From Prevotella sp. khp7 (lineage in GTDB: Bacteria > Bacteroidota > Bacteroidia > Bacteroidales > Bacteroidaceae), in assembly GCF_900109055.1 (NCBI RefSeq), contig NZ_FOIV01000003.1, positions 560,835 through 624,834 of the forward strand: a stretch of DNA of 64,000 bases. Reading direction: 5' to 3'. Of the stretch, positions 51,204-60,456 are shown in pieces. The first letter of the stretch is position 1. Every line of letters begins with the position of its first letter. The notes under the pieces were generated by a model. That model was not told the DNA's origin and searched no databases. It worked only from the letters and a program-made list of their open reading frames with translations. The position numbers and the translations under genes were made by a program.

Positions 51204-51231
51204 GAAAATTTGATGATACGCACCTTTCAGG
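51201..51231 (+). promoter_or_regulatory. Possible riboswitch expression platform
   Basis: CCTGAAA (51201-51207) can pair with TTTCAGG (51225-51231), whose end is part of an AGGAG. CCT of the left arm is also in P1, so the two pairings compete. How this is wired to translation or termination is not clear from sequence. Confidence 0.45.
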
Positions 51232-51254
51232 AGTTAGGGGTGTGGAAAGACAGA

Positions 51255-53396
51255 ATGATGAGAATAATATTAGCTGTTAGCTTCTGGCTATTGGCCATTG
51301 GGGTGTATGCTCAGACAGACATCTGGCGCCAGGACAGCGTACAGGAAGTGGTGGTGACGGGTACTGGTACACAGCACCTGTTAAAAGACGCACCCGTACA
51401 AACAGAGGTGATCAGCCATCGTCAGCTTCAACAATATGCGGGTCGCTCAATAGAGGATATTCTTTCGGGCCTCACGGCCTCGTTTGATTTCAGCGAGAAC
51501 GATATGGGGTCGCACTTACAGATGAACGGCTTGGGAAACTCATATGTACTGATTCTGATAGATGGTCATCGACTTTATGGTGATAATGGAGGCGAGAACG
51601 ATCTTGCTCTCATTGATCCGCATAACATTGAGAAGATTGAGATTGTAAAAGGCGCATCGAGTGCGCTCTATGGTAGCGATGCCATCGCGGGTGTGATAAA
51701 TATCATTACGCGTAAACATCGAGAGAAAGGATTGATGTTCGAGAATACCACAAGGGTAGGGAACTATGGCGATATTCGTCAGCACGATGGCTTTGCCTTG
51801 AATTTCGGGAAACTCTCGAGTTACACAAATTTCCAGCTTCAGCACTCCGACGGATGGCAGAATACCAGTGAGGAGGCTCCCTCACAGACTGAATACCATA
51901 TCACCGACTCAAGAAACAAGACGGTGAACCGTCACACCAACTGGCAGATTGCAGAGAGACTGACTTATCAGTTGACACCTCAGATAGAACTCTATGCTGA
52001 TGGAAGCATTTATTGGAAGCGAATCTATCGCCCCTGTGGTCATCATCCAGGGGTTGATGTGAAGACATGGGATTTGCAGTATAACAACGCATCGGCTTCG
52101 GTAGGAGGAAAATGGAAATTACACTCGATATTCAATCGCTCGCAAGCTGAGAATGCTACAGATTATATCACTCTTGATGTAGATTGGAAGAAGCATGCCT
52201 ATCACTATGCCTATACCGACACCACGCTGACGGATGGTTACGTGAATGGCCGATTTACAAACTATTTCCCATATTTCCCTGGCGACAAAGAGTTGCAGAG
52301 TGATCAGCGACTGACAAATGTACAACTGAAAGGTGTTTTTGAGTTGCCTTATGAACAGCGTCTGAGTGCAGGATTAGAGTATCGTTATGACTGGTTGAAG
52401 GCCCCCATGCGAGTGGCTGGTGGTAAGGCTACGGATAATACACAAGCCGTCTACGTGCAGGATGAACTGGAGATTCTCAACCCGCTCTATATCACAGCTG
52501 GTTTACGACTCACGCGGAATGAAGGCTTTGGTACTCGTCTCACACCCAAAGTTTCCGCTATGCTGAAACTCGGCGACCTGCGCCTTCGTACTACATGGAG
52601 CCAGGGTTACAAGACGCCGACACCCAAAGAACTGCACTATCAGTATATCAAGAATATGAACGGTGTGTATCTCTATCTGGGTAATGAAGATTTGAAGGCA
52701 CAGACGTCGAACTACTTCGGAGTGAGTGCTGAATATACTGTAGGATATCTGACACTGACCATTGCTCCCTATTATAACAAAGTGAACGATATGATTACGC
52801 TCGTCACTATTCCGACAAAAGAGGCTCCTGGTGAGTTGATTATGAAATACGACCCCATCCGTGTGCGTCAGTATCAGAATATGGAAGATGCTCAGACCTG
52901 TGGCGTTGATTTCACCATGCGTTATCAGGGACGTCATTTTACTGTTGGAGGTTCATATAGCTACCTTGATACCAAGGCCAATCAATATGACTCTGAAAAT
53001 GATGTAATGAATAAAGTGACTATCGATGGAATGGCGCATCATAAAGCAAATGTCTATGCCACTTGGAATCACGACTTCTCGAAACGCTATCAGCTTGGTA
53101 TCGGACTTTACGGACGTATGTCGAGCAAACGCTACTATCAGATAGACGGCAATGGCAAGGGTTATCAGTTGTGGCGTATTTCAACCAGTCATCAGATTGG
53201 TAAACACGTGCGCATAGAAGCTGGTATGGACAATATTCTTGACTATGTAGATCGTGTGCCCCACGGATTGCATCTGGGTACTACAACGTCAGGCAGAACG
53301 ATGTATGCCTCGCTTACAGTCCGTTTCAATGAAGGCAAGAAACTTACAAACAAATATAATTCAAACTTTAATTCAAACAACAATGAACAAGATTAA
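51255..53396 (+). CDS. btuB: TonB-dependent cobalamin receptor (BtuB-like)
   Basis: 713 residues. Signal peptide (MRIILAVSFWLLAIGVYAQ), TonB-box/plug start VQEVVVTGTGTQ, plug motifs RSIEDILSGL, LILIDGHRLYG, IEKIEIVKGASSALYGSDAI, then a 22-strand barrel ending SLTVRFNEGKK. Controlled by the B12 riboswitch upstream, which supports a corrinoid substrate. ATG 51255/51258 is chosen because the signal peptide starts there; in-frame codons from 51210 overlap the riboswitch platform. The CbiK gene starts within its last 14 bases. Confidence 0.93.
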   Translation: MMRIILAVSFWLLAIGVYAQTDIWRQDSVQEVVVTGTGTQHLLKDAPVQTEVISHRQLQQYAGRSIEDILSGLTASFDFSENDMGSHLQMNGLGNSYVLILIDGHRLYGDNGGENDLALIDPHNIEKIEIVKGASSALYGSDAIAGVINIITRKHREKGLMFENTTRVGNYGDIRQHDGFALNFGKLSSYTNFQLQHSDGWQNTSEEAPSQTEYHITDSRNKTVNRHTNWQIAERLTYQLTPQIELYADGSIYWKRIYRPCGHHPGVDVKTWDLQYNNASASVGGKWKLHSIFNRSQAENATDYITLDVDWKKHAYHYAYTDTTLTDGYVNGRFTNYFPYFPGDKELQSDQRLTNVQLKGVFELPYEQRLSAGLEYRYDWLKAPMRVAGGKATDNTQAVYVQDELEILNPLYITAGLRLTRNEGFGTRLTPKVSAMLKLGDLRLRTTWSQGYKTPTPKELHYQYIKNMNGVYLYLGNEDLKAQTSNYFGVSAEYTVGYLTLTIAPYYNKVNDMITLVTIPTKEAPGELIMKYDPIRVRQYQNMEDAQTCGVDFTMRYQGRHFTVGGSYSYLDTKANQYDSENDVMNKVTIDGMAHHKANVYATWNHDFSKRYQLGIGLYGRMSSKRYYQIDGNGKGYQLWRISTSHQIGKHVRIEAGMDNILDYVDRVPHGLHLGTTTSGRTMYASLTVRFNEGKKLTNKYNSNFNSNNNEQD

Positions 53397-54543
53397 GTTT
53401 TTGATGCTGGCCATGATGGCTTTCGTTGCCAGCGCAACGTTCACCGCTTGTAACGATGACGACGACAACAAGACGCAGTCGAATTACGAGAAGTATCAAC
53501 AGGCTGTCAACGAGACCGTAAAGACTCAGAAAAGCAGTAACAAGGTGATTCTGCTAGTAGCCTTCGGTTCTACCTGGGAGCAGGCCTACGACACCTTCGA
53601 CAAAGTTGTTGAAGATTACAAAGCAAACTTCTCAGGATGGGATGTATATCTCTCCTTCTCTTCAGCCATCTGTATCAACAACGCCCGTGCTGGTGAAAAT
53701 GTTGATCCTAAGGATTATTACGATCCTGAGCACTGGCTCACCGCAATCGGTCTGGCAGGCTATCAGCAGGTTGTTGTTCAGTCGTTGCAGGTCATCCCAG
53801 GCGAGGAGTACCGTCGTGTTCGCGACTCTTACGTAAAGGACTTCATGAACAACCGCAATGGCGACTTCACGGATGAGTACATGAAGAGTCTTGATTTGAA
53901 TGTGGTTGTTGGAACTCCGCTGATGGCCGAGGAGAGCGATGCTCAGATTTTGGCAACTACGCTGAACAATGAAGCCGATGTGAAGGCTGCTGTGGCTCAG
54001 GGCATCGTTGCTTTTATGGGTCATGGTAATCCTGAGGGTTACGACTACTATGGTGGTAACGTGCGCTACTTGCAGCTTGAGAATTATCTGCGTGCCATCA
54101 ACACCAACTATTATGTGGGCACCGTTGATATGGAGGATACATACGTAGACAATGTGCTTGAGCACGTGGCTGGTGGTAAGTTCGATATCGCAGTTGGCGA
54201 TGTAACCATTACGATGAACTATACTGCCAACGATGCCAAGAAGGCCCAGCTCTATCCGCTGATGTCAATTGCCGGTGACCACGCTCACAACGATATGGCT
54301 GATGATGAGGACGACGAGAGCTGGTATAGCATGTTTAATGCCGCTGGTATCGCTACCGAGGCTTACGAGACCAACTACACCGAGCCTTGTTGGAAGAAGT
54401 ATAAGAGTGGTGAGGAGTATATCCCTGGATTGGCAGAGCGTAGCGCTGTTCGTAAATTGTGGATGAACCACACTCGCGAGGCTATTGCCAAGTTGGGTAC
54501 GGAGGCTGCGCTGTCAACTCCGACAACGGCTCCAGAAGAATAA
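53383..54543 (+). CDS. cbiK: CbiK-type sirohydrochlorin cobaltochelatase, exported lipoprotein
   Basis: 386 residues. Lipoprotein signal with the cysteine at about residue 23 followed by NDDDDN, an acidic run like the Bacteroidota surface-export signal. The CbiK fold follows: ILLVAFGSTWEQAYDTFD, VVQSLQVIPGEEYRRV, and two likely metal-ligand regions, FMGHGNPEG (His about 214) and AGDHAHNDM (His about 300 and 302). CbiK inserts cobalt into sirohydrochlorin early in the anaerobic pathway, normally in the cytoplasm. It lies between two TonB receptors, overlapping btuB by 14 bases. Confidence 0.88.
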   Translation: MNKIKFLMLAMMAFVASATFTACNDDDDNKTQSNYEKYQQAVNETVKTQKSSNKVILLVAFGSTWEQAYDTFDKVVEDYKANFSGWDVYLSFSSAICINNARAGENVDPKDYYDPEHWLTAIGLAGYQQVVVQSLQVIPGEEYRRVRDSYVKDFMNNRNGDFTDEYMKSLDLNVVVGTPLMAEESDAQILATTLNNEADVKAAVAQGIVAFMGHGNPEGYDYYGGNVRYLQLENYLRAINTNYYVGTVDMEDTYVDNVLEHVAGGKFDIAVGDVTITMNYTANDAKKAQLYPLMSIAGDHAHNDMADDEDDESWYSMFNAAGIATEAYETNYTEPCWKKYKSGEEYIPGLAERSAVRKLWMNHTREAIAKLGTEAALSTPTTAPEE

Positions 54544-54571
54544 TCAGACTCTCTTTTTCTGAATACACGTA

Positions 54572-56641
54572 ATGAATAAGAAACTTTTATCTCTATTGGT
54601 GGCACTCCTTTCGGGGAGTGCCGCTTTTTCCCAAATCCACAAGATGGATCGTAAGGACTCCTCTGTGGTAGATCGTGCTTATAACCTGAACCCTGTAGTG
54701 GTGACAGGTTCTGGGCATCACCAGCGACTGAAGAGCACGGCCACGCCAGTTCATGTGCTATCGGCTCAAGAAATTAAAGAGCAAGGTATTAGCACCTTCG
54801 ACGGGGCGTTGACGCGAATGATGCCTCAGGTGTCGATGGCACCCAGCAGTATGGGCTCGTTTCTGCGTCTCAACGGTCTGGGCAATAAGTATATTCTCAT
54901 CCTTATCAACGGACAGAAACTGAACGGCGACATTTCGAACAATGTAGACCTGAACCGCATCAACATGGCGAGGGTGAAACGTATTGAGGTGCTTGATGGT
55001 GCGGCATCATCCCTTTATGGTAGCGATGCCATAGCTGGTGTCATCAACATCATCACCGATCAGCCTACACAAAACCTAATCTGCGTGACGAGTGACACAA
55101 GGATATCCGGACACGGACAAAAAACAGAGAACGTGACGCTTGATATCTATAAGAACGGCTTTGGCTCGTATACTTCTTTCGGGCATGATGAGGCCAACAG
55201 CTATCGCAACAATCCTTTGGAATATGTGAAAGGCTCTGACACAGAAACACAACAGTCGATAGCCCCCTTGTTTACAGGTTATCGTTCAAACACTTTCGGA
55301 CAGAAATTTACCTATGCCCCCAATCAGCACCTGGCGCTGAATGCTGGGGCAGACTATTCATATAAGATGACAGACCGTCCTCAGTCGCGCAATGACATCA
55401 CTGGCGGCACCGACTATGAGATGCGTTATAAGGGCTTGCGTTGGAACGTAGGAACTATTTATAAGTTTGATGCCAGAAACTCGTTGCAGGCCGATTTTAC
55501 GGTCGACCGGTTCCGCTATGGCAAGGAGTACGATGTGGAGACGAATACCTATGCTGTTGGTGACTATGTGCAGTCGAAGAAACAGCGTATGATGGAAGGC
55601 AACATGAAAGCGATTCTCGGTCTTACGGAGCATTCGACAACCATCTTCGGAGCCGACTGGCGCAAGGAGTATCTTACAGCGACCTCTGGAAATGTAGACG
55701 AAAAAGTCTATTCGCTGGCGGCCTATGCCCAACATGAGACTGAACTTGCTCGTGATTTGATGCTGACTCTTGGCCTGCGCTATACTCATCACGAGACATT
55801 CAACAACCATCTTACGCCTAAGGCTACGCTGATGTATGCCCCTGGTAATTTCCGTTTCCGTGCCACCTATTCGGCAGGTTTCCGTGCACCAGGACTCGAC
55901 GAGCTCTACTATCATTATTATTCTGTGAATCGTGGTAAACCTCAGATTAGTATTGGTAATTCCACTCTGAAGCCTGAGCATAGCAACTACTTCTCACTCA
56001 ATGCCGAGTATCGTAACGAGGTGATAGCCGTGAGCCTGACGGGCTATCTGAACCGCATCAGTGACATGGTAGTGAAGCAGAACCTGAAGGTCGACGACCT
56101 GGTGATGTCGTTTTTGAGAATGGATTTCCCCGAGATGACTGATGCCGAGGCGCAGAAACTGGAGCAGTATGCCTGCTATCAGAATAGCGACAAGGGTGAT
56201 GTGAAAGGCTTGCAGGTGAATGTGTCTGCCAATTTGTTCCGAGGTTTCAACCTCTCGGCTAACTATGTCTATACTTACGCCCGTACCAAAAGTGGCGACG
56301 ATTGGAGTGTGTTGGAACGTAGCATCCGCAATGCTATCACCATTGCCGCGAACTATCATCGTTCATGGCGGAAATACGGATTGAACGTCAATCTGAACGG
56401 GCGCCTCCAGTCGAAAACCTATTATACCGGAACTTATGAGGATGCTCCGGGTTTTGGTATATGGAACTTGCAGACCACTCACTCTTTCGACGTGGCAAAG
56501 TGGATTTACTTAGAACCAGCCGTCGGCGTGGATAACATCTTTGATAAGGTAGACAACAGAATAGACTCTACAACGCGTAAATACGCACTTTACTCGCCAG
56601 GCCGTATGCTGGTAGTGGGACTAAAGGTAAGGTTTAAGTAA
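54572..56641 (+). CDS. Second TonB-dependent receptor (BtuB-like)
   Basis: 689 residues. Signal peptide (LLSLLVALLSGSAAFSQ), TonB-box-like LNPVVVTGSGHHQR, plug motifs LRLNGLGNKYILILINGQKL (plug core) and VLDGAASSLYGSDAI, and a barrel ending MLVVGLKVRFK. It is homologous to but diverged from the btuB at 51255. In the same transcript, it may take up another corrinoid, cobalt complex or tetrapyrrole. Confidence 0.9.
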   Translation: MNKKLLSLLVALLSGSAAFSQIHKMDRKDSSVVDRAYNLNPVVVTGSGHHQRLKSTATPVHVLSAQEIKEQGISTFDGALTRMMPQVSMAPSSMGSFLRLNGLGNKYILILINGQKLNGDISNNVDLNRINMARVKRIEVLDGAASSLYGSDAIAGVINIITDQPTQNLICVTSDTRISGHGQKTENVTLDIYKNGFGSYTSFGHDEANSYRNNPLEYVKGSDTETQQSIAPLFTGYRSNTFGQKFTYAPNQHLALNAGADYSYKMTDRPQSRNDITGGTDYEMRYKGLRWNVGTIYKFDARNSLQADFTVDRFRYGKEYDVETNTYAVGDYVQSKKQRMMEGNMKAILGLTEHSTTIFGADWRKEYLTATSGNVDEKVYSLAAYAQHETELARDLMLTLGLRYTHHETFNNHLTPKATLMYAPGNFRFRATYSAGFRAPGLDELYYHYYSVNRGKPQISIGNSTLKPEHSNYFSLNAEYRNEVIAVSLTGYLNRISDMVVKQNLKVDDLVMSFLRMDFPEMTDAEAQKLEQYACYQNSDKGDVKGLQVNVSANLFRGFNLSANYVYTYARTKSGDDWSVLERSIRNAITIAANYHRSWRKYGLNVNLNGRLQSKTYYTGTYEDAPGFGIWNLQTTHSFDVAKWIYLEPAVGVDNIFDKVDNRIDSTTRKYALYSPGRMLVVGLKVRFK

Positions 56642-56652
56642 CAAAAAAAACT

Positions 56653-58053
56653 ATGGGTAAGATTATCGTTGCAGGTATTGGTCCTGGTAGTTCTCAAGAC
56701 ATCACTCCCGCCGTATTGAAAGCTGTGGGCGAGGCAGATGTCATCGTGGGCTATAAGTATTACTTCCAGTTTATCATGTCTTATGTGAAAGAAGGATGTG
56801 AGTGCATCGATACGGGTATGAAGAAAGAGCGCGAGCGTGCCTTACAGGCCTTTGAATTAGCCGAACAAGGGAAGACGGTTGTGGTCATATCCTCGGGTGA
56901 TGCTGGTATCTATGGCATGACGCCGCTTATCTATGAGATGCGGAGGGAACGGGGCGTGGATATCGCTGTCGAATCGCTTCCTGGTATCTCTGCCTTCCAG
57001 AAAGCGGCCTCTTTGCTTGGCGCTCCCATAGGCCATGATATGTGTATCATCTCGCTCTCCGATTTGATGACGCCTTGGGAGGTGATAGAACGCCGCATCA
57101 AGGCTGCTGCAGCGGGCGATTTTGTGACGGCGGTCTATAATCCTAAGAGTCACGGCCGCTATTGGCAACTTTACCGGTTACAGGAGATTTTCCTTCAGAT
57201 GCGTAGTGCAGATACGCCTGTGGGGTATGTGCGTCAGGCGGGCAGGCCTGAACAGGAGGTGAAAATGACCACCCTCGCATTCTTCAACCCTGAGGATGTG
57301 GATATGTTTACGGTGATTCTGATAGGAAATTCGCAGTCGTATGTGTTTGACGGCAAGATGGTTACGCCACGTGGCTACTATCGCGAAGAAACGACGGATG
57401 GTACAAAGGTGGGGCAGAATATCATGATAGAATCCTTCCGTACCATTTCGAAGGAGTTGCGTAGTCAGGATTATTCCCTCGGCCACAAGTGGGCTTTGCT
57501 GCATGCTATCCACACTACAGCCGACTTTGATATGGAAAACATTCTCTATACCGATGAAGGGGCTGTGGAAACGCTGTATAATATGATCTGCAAGGGCGAA
57601 TTAAAGACCATTGTGAGCGATGTGACGATGGTGACCAGCGGCATTCGTAAGGGAGCTCTCCAGCGGCTTGGTGTCGAGGCAAAATGCTATCTGTCTGACC
57701 CTCGTGTGGCTGAGATGGCTGAATCAGAAGGCATCACGCGTACGCAGGCAGGTATCCGTCTGGCTGTCGAGGAGCATCCTAATGCGCTCTTTGCCTTTGG
57801 CAATGCACCTACGGCACTGATGGAACTCTGCGAGCTGATTCGTAAAGGCAAGGCCCATCCTGCTGGCATTATCGCGGCTCCCGTTGGATTTGTACATGTA
57901 CGAGAATCGAAGCACATGGTGAAGCCCTTTAAGTCTATTCCGAAAATCATAGTCGAGGGGCGTAAGGGGGGCAGCAATCTTGCTGCTACGCTCTGCAATG
58001 CCGTTATGACCTTCGATGACGCAGAACAACTTAAACCAGGGAGAGATCTATGA
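56653..58053 (+). CDS. cobJ: Fused precorrin-3B C17-methyltransferase and precorrin-8X methylmutase
   Basis: 466 residues. Residues about 1-245 are CobJ/CbiH (IIVAGIGPGSSQDITPAVL, SSGDAGIYGMTPLIYEM, LPGISAFQKAASLLGAPIGH, AVYNPKSHGRYWQL). Residues about 250-466 are CobH/CbiC (GHKWALLHAIHTTADFDM, VTSGIRKGAL, FGNAPTALMEL, GFVHVRESK). The first contracts the ring; the second moves the C11 methyl late in ring synthesis. It starts 11 bases after the TonB receptor and overlaps cobQ by 4 (ATGA). Confidence 0.95.
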   Translation: MGKIIVAGIGPGSSQDITPAVLKAVGEADVIVGYKYYFQFIMSYVKEGCECIDTGMKKERERALQAFELAEQGKTVVVISSGDAGIYGMTPLIYEMRRERGVDIAVESLPGISAFQKAASLLGAPIGHDMCIISLSDLMTPWEVIERRIKAAAAGDFVTAVYNPKSHGRYWQLYRLQEIFLQMRSADTPVGYVRQAGRPEQEVKMTTLAFFNPEDVDMFTVILIGNSQSYVFDGKMVTPRGYYREETTDGTKVGQNIMIESFRTISKELRSQDYSLGHKWALLHAIHTTADFDMENILYTDEGAVETLYNMICKGELKTIVSDVTMVTSGIRKGALQRLGVEAKCYLSDPRVAEMAESEGITRTQAGIRLAVEEHPNALFAFGNAPTALMELCELIRKGKAHPAGIIAAPVGFVHVRESKHMVKPFKSIPKIIVEGRKGGSNLAATLCNAVMTFDDAEQLKPGRDL

Positions 58054-59534
58054 ATCAGGGAGACAGGACATTACATGCTTTGATGTTCGTTGGAACGGGT
58101 AGCGACGTGGGCAAAAGTGTGCTGGCTGCTGCTTTCTGCAGGATATTCCGCCAGGACGGTTATTATCCTGCACCGTTTAAGGCACAGAACATGGCACTTA
58201 ACTCGTTTGCCACGCCCGACGGTTTGGAGATTGGTCGTGCTCAGGCGGTACAGGCCGAGGCTGCGGGTATCGCTCCAGAAACGGATATGAACCCCCTGCT
58301 TTTGAAACCCCAGGGCGACCATACCTCACAGGTCGTGCTTCATGGTAAGCCTCTTGGCAATAAGAGCGCCTATGATTATTGGCGTCGTGGTGGCGACGGT
58401 ATCGACTTCCGTCGGGAGGTCTGTGAGGCTTTCGATAGATTAAATGCCCGCTTTAACCCTATCGTCATGGAGGGAGCGGGGAGCATTTCAGAGCTCAACC
58501 TGAAGGATGCCGATTTGGTAAACATGCCAATGGCCCGTCATGCCAACGCTGATGTGATTCTTGTGGGCGACATCGATAAGGGTGGCGTCTTTGCCTCCGT
58601 CTATGGAAGTATCGCCCTTCAGAGCGAAGAAGACCGCAAGCGAATAAAGGGTATTATCGTTAATAAGTTTCGCGGTGATATGAGGCTCTTCGATGAAGGA
58701 AAACGCATGTTGGAACAACTCTGTGGCATTCCCGTGTTAGGCATCATTCCATATTTCAAGGATATCCATATCGAGGAGGAAGACAGTGTGGCGCTGGCTC
58801 AGAAGTCATGGCAACTGGAACAGGGCAAGGTGAATGTGGCCGTTGTGATGCTGAAACACCTGTCGAACTATACCGATTTCGATGCGCTGGAGCGTGATTC
58901 AAGACTTCACCTCTTCTATACCAATAATACCGACGACATCAGCAAAGCCGATATTATTATCATCCCCGGATCTAAATCAACCCTTGACGACCTCTATGAA
59001 CTGCGTCGTAACGGGTGTGCTCAGGCTATTGTAAAGGCTCGCCGCGATGGGGCAACGGTATTAGGCATCTGTGGGGGCTATCAGATGATGGGTGTAGAGG
59101 TGTGCGACCCCGACCATGTGGAGGGCGACATCGAGCGACTGCCGGGACTGGGTCTGCTCCCCGTCTCGACAACCATGAGCGGTGAGAAGCGCACCCGTCA
59201 GGTGAAGTGCGAATATGGTGTGGGCTACGAGATACACATGGGCGAAACCTGCCCCTTCGGTGATGCCAAACCAAGGCCGCTGACACATCTTGACGATGGT
59301 ACGGCCGATGGTTATGTGGCCGACGACAAGTGTATGGGGACCTATCTGCATGGCATTCTCGATAACGCCCTGTTTGTCGATTATCTTCTGCGCCCTTATG
59401 GAGAGAAAATAGAACAGGGCGCCAGTCCTTCCGATTATGTGGTGTTTAAAGAACAGCAGTATAACAAACTCGCCGACCATGTGCGCTATCATGTGGATAT
59501 GGAGCGTATTTACAGCATATTGAGAGATGAATAG
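58050..59534 (+). CDS. cobQ: Cobyric acid synthase
   Basis: 494 residues, normal length. N-terminal ATPase part with FVGTGSDVGKSVLAAAFCRI, PFKAQNMALNS and MEGAGSISELNLKDADLVNM; C-terminal glutaminase-like part with IIIPGSKSTLDDL and GICGGYQMMG carrying the nucleophile Cys. It amidates the b, d, e and g side chains. It starts within cobJ-cbiC (ATGA) and ends within cbiB by 8 bases. Confidence 0.97.
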   Translation: MNQGDRTLHALMFVGTGSDVGKSVLAAAFCRIFRQDGYYPAPFKAQNMALNSFATPDGLEIGRAQAVQAEAAGIAPETDMNPLLLKPQGDHTSQVVLHGKPLGNKSAYDYWRRGGDGIDFRREVCEAFDRLNARFNPIVMEGAGSISELNLKDADLVNMPMARHANADVILVGDIDKGGVFASVYGSIALQSEEDRKRIKGIIVNKFRGDMRLFDEGKRMLEQLCGIPVLGIIPYFKDIHIEEEDSVALAQKSWQLEQGKVNVAVVMLKHLSNYTDFDALERDSRLHLFYTNNTDDISKADIIIIPGSKSTLDDLYELRRNGCAQAIVKARRDGATVLGICGGYQMMGVEVCDPDHVEGDIERLPGLGLLPVSTTMSGEKRTRQVKCEYGVGYEIHMGETCPFGDAKPRPLTHLDDGTADGYVADDKCMGTYLHGILDNALFVDYLLRPYGEKIEQGASPSDYVVFKEQQYNKLADHVRYHVDMERIYSILRDE

Positions 59535-60456
59535 CGTGATAGCATTGCTGGTTGGCTGGGTGCTCGACCTTATGGTAGGCGACCCCGCAAGGTTACCACA
59601 CCCCATCGTATGGTTTGGGCGTCTCATCGCTTTCGGCGAGCGTCGGCTGAACCGTGGTTCCCGCCGCATGTTTAAAGGCGCCCTTATGGCCCTATTCCTG
59701 ATTGCTGGAGTCTTTCTCCTTACATGGCTTCTCCGCCGACTTTTATCCTTCAGCCTTTTTACTTTCTTACCCTTTCACCTTTTCTTCGATACCGTTGTCA
59801 TCTTCTATTGTCTGGCGGGCACAACGCTGATTCGCGAGGTGCGCGAGGTGTTCCGAGCCTTAGACCGCTCGTTAGAAGAGGGTAGGGCGCAGGTGGCCCG
59901 CATCGTAGGGCGCGACACGTCGCAGCTCACAGCTCAGGAGGTGCGTACCGCCGCCTTGGAGACATTGGCCGAGAACCTGAGCGACGGTGTGATAGCTCCT
60001 TTGTTCTGGTTGGCCCTGCTGGGCACACCTGGCATGCTGACTTATAAGATGGTGAACACGCTCGACTCGATGATTGGCTATCACACGGAGCGTTACAAGG
60101 ACTTCGGCTGTTGGGCGGCTCATATCGACGATGTGGCCAACTATATCCCCGCCCGTCTCACGGCACTGCTGATGATTATTGGTTCATTACGGATTGCCAA
60201 CTGGCGATTCGTAATGAAATACGGACGAAACCACGCCTCGCCCAATAGTGGTTATCCCGAAGCAGCCCTTGCTGGCATACTGAATTGTCGTTTCGGAGGT
60301 CCGCATTACTATTTTGGCGAAATGTTCGATAAGCCTTACATCGGTGATCATGACCGTACGCTCACTACTGCCGACGTGAAAACAGCCGTCCGGGTAAACC
60401 GAACGGCTGAGGTATTGATGGTGATTATCGTGGCCGTTTACAATACTCTCATTTAG
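59527..60456 (+). CDS. cbiB: Adenosylcobinamide-phosphate synthase (CbiB/CobD)
   Basis: 309 residues, membrane protein. Family signs: GWVLDLMVGDPARLPHPIVW with the conserved DxxxGDP, RDTSQLTAQEVRTAALETLA, ENLSDGVIAPLFWLALLG, NTLDSMIGYHTERY, and NSGYPEAALAGILNCRFGGP. It attaches the aminopropanol linker. Residues about 72-88 (LSFSLFTFLPFHLFF region) are encoded by a pyrimidine-rich copy of an otherwise intergenic short-period repeat. It overlaps the convergent GH31 gene by 4 bases. Confidence 0.95.
   Translation: MNSVIALLVGWVLDLMVGDPARLPHPIVWFGRLIAFGERRLNRGSRRMFKGALMALFLIAGVFLLTWLLRRLLSFSLFTFLPFHLFFDTVVIFYCLAGTTLIREVREVFRALDRSLEEGRAQVARIVGRDTSQLTAQEVRTAALETLAENLSDGVIAPLFWLALLGTPGMLTYKMVNTLDSMIGYHTERYKDFGCWAAHIDDVANYIPARLTALLMIIGSLRIANWRFVMKYGRNHASPNSGYPEAALAGILNCRFGGPHYYFGEMFDKPYIGDHDRTLTTADVKTAVRVNRTAEVLMVIIVAVYNTLI

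Noticed and set aside
53662..54165. 167-codon ORF antisense to cbiK
   Set aside because: Long antisense frame caused by codon bias of the sense gene; no start signal or family resemblance.
55358..55981. 207-codon ORF antisense to the second TonB receptor
   Set aside because: Shadow of a real gene; no promoter and no recognisable domain.
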